DNA from: Sipunculus nudus | Lineage: Eukaryota; Annelida; Sipuncula; Golfingiida; Sipunculidae | DNA: 64,000 nt | Direction of reading: 5' to 3' | Assembly: GCA_026874595.1 (NCBI GenBank) | Contig: CM049321.1 | Location: 18,446,979 to 18,510,978 of the forward strand | Notes under the pieces: model-generated | The model's input: only the letters and a program-made list of their open reading frames with translations | What the model was told of the DNA's origin: nothing | Database searches by the model: none | Made by a program: the position numbers and the translations under genes | Shown here: piece after piece, positions 61,488 through 64,000 of the stretch | Layout of the letters: each line of letters opens with the position of its first letter | Numbering within the stretch: the stretch's first letter is position 1

Positions 61488-61508
61488 CTGAAACGAACGA
61501 GGAAAGAA
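61488..61508 (-). other. Predicted 3' splice site of the terminase intron
   Basis: On the minus strand a pyrimidine-rich tract ends in TTTCAG at 61,493-61,488. Cutting here removes 20 residues of unconserved N-terminal sequence and leaves the exon starting a few codons before Walker B. Confidence 0.65.
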
Positions 61509-61552
61509 CACGTCACTGATTATAAAAAAAGGCCATGGTGGCGACACAACAA

Positions 61553-61566
61553 TATAAAAGCACGTG
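61553..61566 (+). promoter_or_regulatory. TATA box followed by CACGTG
   Basis: TATAAAAG (61,553-61,560) runs directly into CACGTG (61,561-61,566), 49 bases before the ATG of the small gene. The site lies inside the presumed terminase intron. Confidence 0.6.
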
Positions 61567-61608
61567 AGTGCGCAGATTCATCAGACACATATTCAAAAGG
61601 GAGGGTGG

Positions 61609-61860
61609 ATGGCTCAAGGCACCGAACACACTTTAGACGAGTTAGAGGACTTGGTGAGTAGCTGGGAACAAGCACTGCTCGTGAGCACGCCACAACAGAT
61701 AATAGACCGGTTACACGAGAACTGCTTTATGGTACACGAGCATGTTCGGGATGAGGGAACGTGTGATACGAGAAGATGTGACGTCGTCTTAAAAGCGTTA
61801 TCCTCCCTTGTGATGTCTGCTTACTACGATATATGCACCACTCACAGTGACCGCATCTGA
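61609..61860 (+). CDS. Small helical protein inside the terminase intron, UL91 position
   Basis: The protein has 83 residues from the ATG at 61,609; the frame is open further upstream but only from a GTG inside the promoter. It is mostly helical (TLDELEDLVSSWEQALL, QQIIDRLHENCFMVHEHV, VVLKALSSLVMSAYYDI) and acidic, with no known motif. In betaherpesviruses the terminase (UL89) intron holds, on the opposite strand, a small gene (UL91, about 110 residues) next to exon 2, and its product is part of the late-transcription complex. The position, strand and size match here, but sequence similarity cannot be claimed. A strong TATA box supports it as a real gene. Confidence 0.6.
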   Translation: MAQGTEHTLDELEDLVSSWEQALLVSTPQQIIDRLHENCFMVHEHVRDEGTCDTRRCDVVLKALSSLVMSAYYDICTTHSDRI

Positions 61861-61966
61861 CAACAAAAACCTATCGCACCTCTGGGGTGCCAATCAGCTG
61901 AGAACATAAATGATCATACACATTTTAGGTATTTTATGGCAACATATATGACAGGGTACCCCACTC

Positions 61967-63061
61967 ATGAAAGCAAAAGGTAAGAGTAAAGGGAGACCCC
62001 TGAGGTACAATCCGTGTTACTCAACGAACGCTTCGCGATGCCGTTTCAGACGTCCGCCAGACCACTACGTTTTTTTGTTAAACACCGTTGCCAAAACAAG
62101 GTCTCCCCCGGCTTTGTTCCACTGCATCACGCACGGACGCCTCCATGCCTGTTTCAAAACAGGGGACCAGCACCCGGACAGCGGTAGCGACCCTTGCCCT
62201 GGCGTGGAGATGACGGCAGACGGTGATATGGTGTGTGTGGCATCAGGGATGCCGAGCGGAGCCAAGATATATGAAACGTGTCCGCGTGAGGACGAGTTTC
62301 CCCGGCACGGGACAGAGAATGACGCACCGGTCATATCTACAGGTGACGGGAACGGCCAAACATGTGCGACCCATGTTTTTCAACAAGACCACATGGCGAC
62401 GTACACGTGGGAAAAACAACAGTCAGCCGACCGTGACGAACTCCTAAGGGTAGAGCCACGTCCGGAATTCGTTATGGCGGTAATAGCCCGACCCGTCACT
62501 GTGTACAACTTTTCACTTGTTGATCAGCTCCTGTTCAGTCGATACACCGAGACTGACGCGCTTCTGCACGATTACGTGTCAAGCAAAGTGTCACACCCAT
62601 CCCAAGATGACACGAAACATGTGAAATACGAGTGTTACAAGGCCCTGTCTCGGCTGTCACCCAACCTTCGTCCGTCGTACGGTGAATGCTCCCGCGCATG
62701 GTGCTCTGCAGTGGAATCTCTCACTTCGTCGGAAAAGGACTCGACCAGGGGATCCCGGACAATCGATGAATTGAAAAAATACCTCGCCACACATATGAGA
62801 CATGCAGTATCAGACATGAACCGGGGCAAACAAAGGAATGCCATGTGGATCTACGACCATCCGGCGTCAACGTCCAGCCAGCTTTCAGCAGGTGTGGCTG
62901 GACAGGTCACCACGCAGGACGTCGACGGCGGCGGGTGTAACCACATCACGTACACTGCTTATGACCCAGTGACCGGTATGAATGTATCCAGGTGTCCAAA
63001 ATACAGGTATTTTACGCCGATGCTACCCAAGCCCTGCATACCACATCACCAGCGTTTATGA
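61967..63061 (+). CDS. Cys/His-motif protein inside the terminase intron, UL92-like
   Basis: A protein of 364 residues. After a basic N-terminus comes a conserved-looking metal-binding block: Cys53-x2-His56-x3-His60-x-Cys62 (FHCITHGRLHAC), then Cys77 (DPCPG) and Cys90 in GDMVCVASG. This pattern of a Cys/His cluster followed by a VC-x-SG element recalls the UL92/ORF31 family of beta- and gammaherpesvirus late-transcription factors. The rest is longer than those (about 200 residues) and contains helices (YECYKALSRLSPNLRPSYG) and a C-terminal CNHITYTAYDPVTG segment. It stands second in the terminase intron on the opposite strand, the UL92 position in cytomegalovirus. The similarity is by eye and needs a profile search. 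Confidence 0.55.
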   Translation: MKAKGKSKGRPLRYNPCYSTNASRCRFRRPPDHYVFLLNTVAKTRSPPALFHCITHGRLHACFKTGDQHPDSGSDPCPGVEMTADGDMVCVASGMPSGAKIYETCPREDEFPRHGTENDAPVISTGDGNGQTCATHVFQQDHMATYTWEKQQSADRDELLRVEPRPEFVMAVIARPVTVYNFSLVDQLLFSRYTETDALLHDYVSSKVSHPSQDDTKHVKYECYKALSRLSPNLRPSYGECSRAWCSAVESLTSSEKDSTRGSRTIDELKKYLATHMRHAVSDMNRGKQRNAMWIYDHPASTSSQLSAGVAGQVTTQDVDGGGCNHITYTAYDPVTGMNVSRCPKYRYFTPMLPKPCIPHHQRL

Positions 63062-63168
63062 AGCCGCCTGTGTCTATAATCCACAGTTACTCTAAGTCCC
63101 CTGTTTCCATTTTGTAAACTTTCACCGTGGAAGCTACGTGAAAACCTTTAAAAGCTTACCTGTAGGCG

Positions 63169-63927
63169 TCACACAGCTAGTTCATTTAGTGTCAAATGGG
63201 GAACATACAAAAGCAGGTGACTCAGGACAGTAGTTCCGTCTTCAGACAACATGAAAGCTGAGTCTTCACAGCTGTTCAGGACACGGCGCGCCGTGTTAGA
63301 ATGGCCGAGTGACACAGGTGTGGGTTTGCAATGGAAACGGCACGCTTCTGCCACCAGCCTCATGAAACACCCGAAAGCAGCGTATGCAGACACCATCCAA
63401 CCGTCGCGCATAGTTACAGTGCATACGTCGACCTCTCCTCTCGCAGCTCGCATATCTTCATTCGCCTTATCGATTGCATCCACCAACCGCTGTACCTCGG
63501 AATATTTCAGGTAGTACAGGTCGCGTAAACCTTCGATCAAACACGAAAACCTCGTACAACTGATCATGAATGTATGGCTATGCGGGACCTCTTTTGACAT
63601 CAGAAATCGTCTCACGAAATATACAGCCGCCAAACGGATGCAGATGTAGTTGTACAAACGCAGGCATTCCTGGTCTGCATGCAAAGCGTCAGGGATTCCA
63701 GGACTTCCAAATAAAAAAGTGCAGATACTTTCGTCGCTGTGTAAGCTCAACGAAGGTAACAACACACTGGATAGAATCTTTCCGTCCACGTTATTGAGCG
63801 TTTCAGCCACATCAGGGACGGTGGGCGACCGTTTCTTGTCTAGCCGAAGAAAACCCGCGCCTCGTTGCAGTTCAAGCTGCCTCCTGACATCTAGTGGCAT
63901 ACATTCCTCCAAAGGTACCCTATCCAT
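63169..63927 (-). CDS. Hypothetical protein
   Basis: A protein of 252 residues from the ATG at 63,927, probably complete. It is largely helical with evenly spaced aromatic residues (RLYNYICIRLAAVYFVRRFL, LRDLYYLKYSEVQRLVDAI, MVSAYAAFGCFMRLVAEACRF). The hydrophobic stretches are short and interspersed with charge, so it is not clearly a membrane protein. There is no Walker A motif, so it is not terminase exon 1. It is on the terminase strand and, if exon 1 lies beyond the window, sits inside that intron too. Family not recognised. Confidence 0.65.
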   Translation of the reverse strand: MDRVPLEECMPLDVRRQLELQRGAGFLRLDKKRSPTVPDVAETLNNVDGKILSSVLLPSLSLHSDESICTFLFGSPGIPDALHADQECLRLYNYICIRLAAVYFVRRFLMSKEVPHSHTFMISCTRFSCLIEGLRDLYYLKYSEVQRLVDAIDKANEDMRAARGEVDVCTVTMRDGWMVSAYAAFGCFMRLVAEACRFHCKPTPVSLGHSNTARRVLNSCEDSAFMLSEDGTTVLSHLLLYVPHLTLNELAV

Positions 63928-64000
63928 ATTTGGACTACTTCAGCGGAAACGTCTGCGAGACATACTGGTTACGTTTTACCGTTTAGTTGACATTACTGAA

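Noticed and set aside
61564-61860. Longer version of the small intron gene starting at 61,564
   Set aside because: That start is a GTG within the CACGTG element directly behind the TATA box, so the ATG at 61,609 is preferred.
63169-63927. Terminase exon 1
   Set aside because: It is on the right strand and side, but it has no Walker A (GxxxxGKT/S) motif and starts with its own ATG.

Overview
The window looks like a junction between repeat-rich animal DNA (about 1-21,182) and a long gene-dense block from a herpesvirus-like genome (about 22,100-64,000). The stretch 21,183-22,100 is of uncertain origin. The animal side is AT-rich. It carries a decayed DIRS-type tyrosine-recombinase retrotransposon on the minus strand and a tandem array of a roughly 7.68-kb unit. 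The viral side is richer in GC, almost intronless, and has short intergenic gaps with TATA boxes and AATAAA signals. One gene is diagnostic of Herpesvirales: the C-terminal part of the large terminase subunit (60,195-61,487), with Walker B and three nuclease motifs. Gene content (ankyrin proteins, captured animal-type secreted proteins) and an invertebrate-like host suggest a malacoherpesvirus-like agent in a mollusc or lancelet, but the host identity is inference. Whether the join is a true integration or an assembly chimera cannot be decided from sequence alone.

Layout. 1-2,040: remnants of DIRS recombinase, RNase H and reverse transcriptase. 1,978-21,182: two full and one truncated copy of the 7.68-kb unit, each starting in the broken gag region of the same retroelement. 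22,105-24,946: two paralogous secreted Fn3-type proteins and a small ORF, all minus strand. 25,960-29,395: a very large imperfect inverted repeat built of 105-106-bp GC-rich units, with a tRNA-Asn gene in its left arm. 29,213-32,060: 279-bp and 129-bp repeats around a small gene. 32,192-40,865: small accessory genes, namely a PPxY protein, a coiled-coil protein, Cys/His proteins, a C2H2 finger protein and three ankyrin paralogues. 41,378-44,629: large coiled-coil protein. 44,804-48,298: secreted C-type-lectin-like/multi-EGF protein. 48,400-49,940: a CARD-like protein and a secreted cystine-knot-like protein. 50,180-54,377: a UL24-like PD-(D/E)XK protein followed by an 866-872-aa protein. 54,609-60,102: minus-strand large protein, membrane protein and small protein. 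60,195-63,927: terminase 3' exon, two plus-strand genes apparently inside its intron, and one more minus-strand gene.

How the genes fit together. The right half appears to be a herpesvirus core region. The terminase exon packages DNA. The small gene and the Cys/His gene beside it occupy the positions of UL91 and UL92 inside the cytomegalovirus terminase intron, where they act in late transcription. The UL24-like gene is followed by a large gene where UL25 would be expected. The left and middle parts look like an accessory zone of secreted and host-interaction proteins (Fn3, EGF, knottin-like, CARD, ankyrin). Large viral reading frames are open, so the block is either recently integrated, maintained by selection, or from an active virus. 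Functional names other than terminase, ankyrin, EGF and the retroelement domains rest on motif reading and should be treated as hypotheses.
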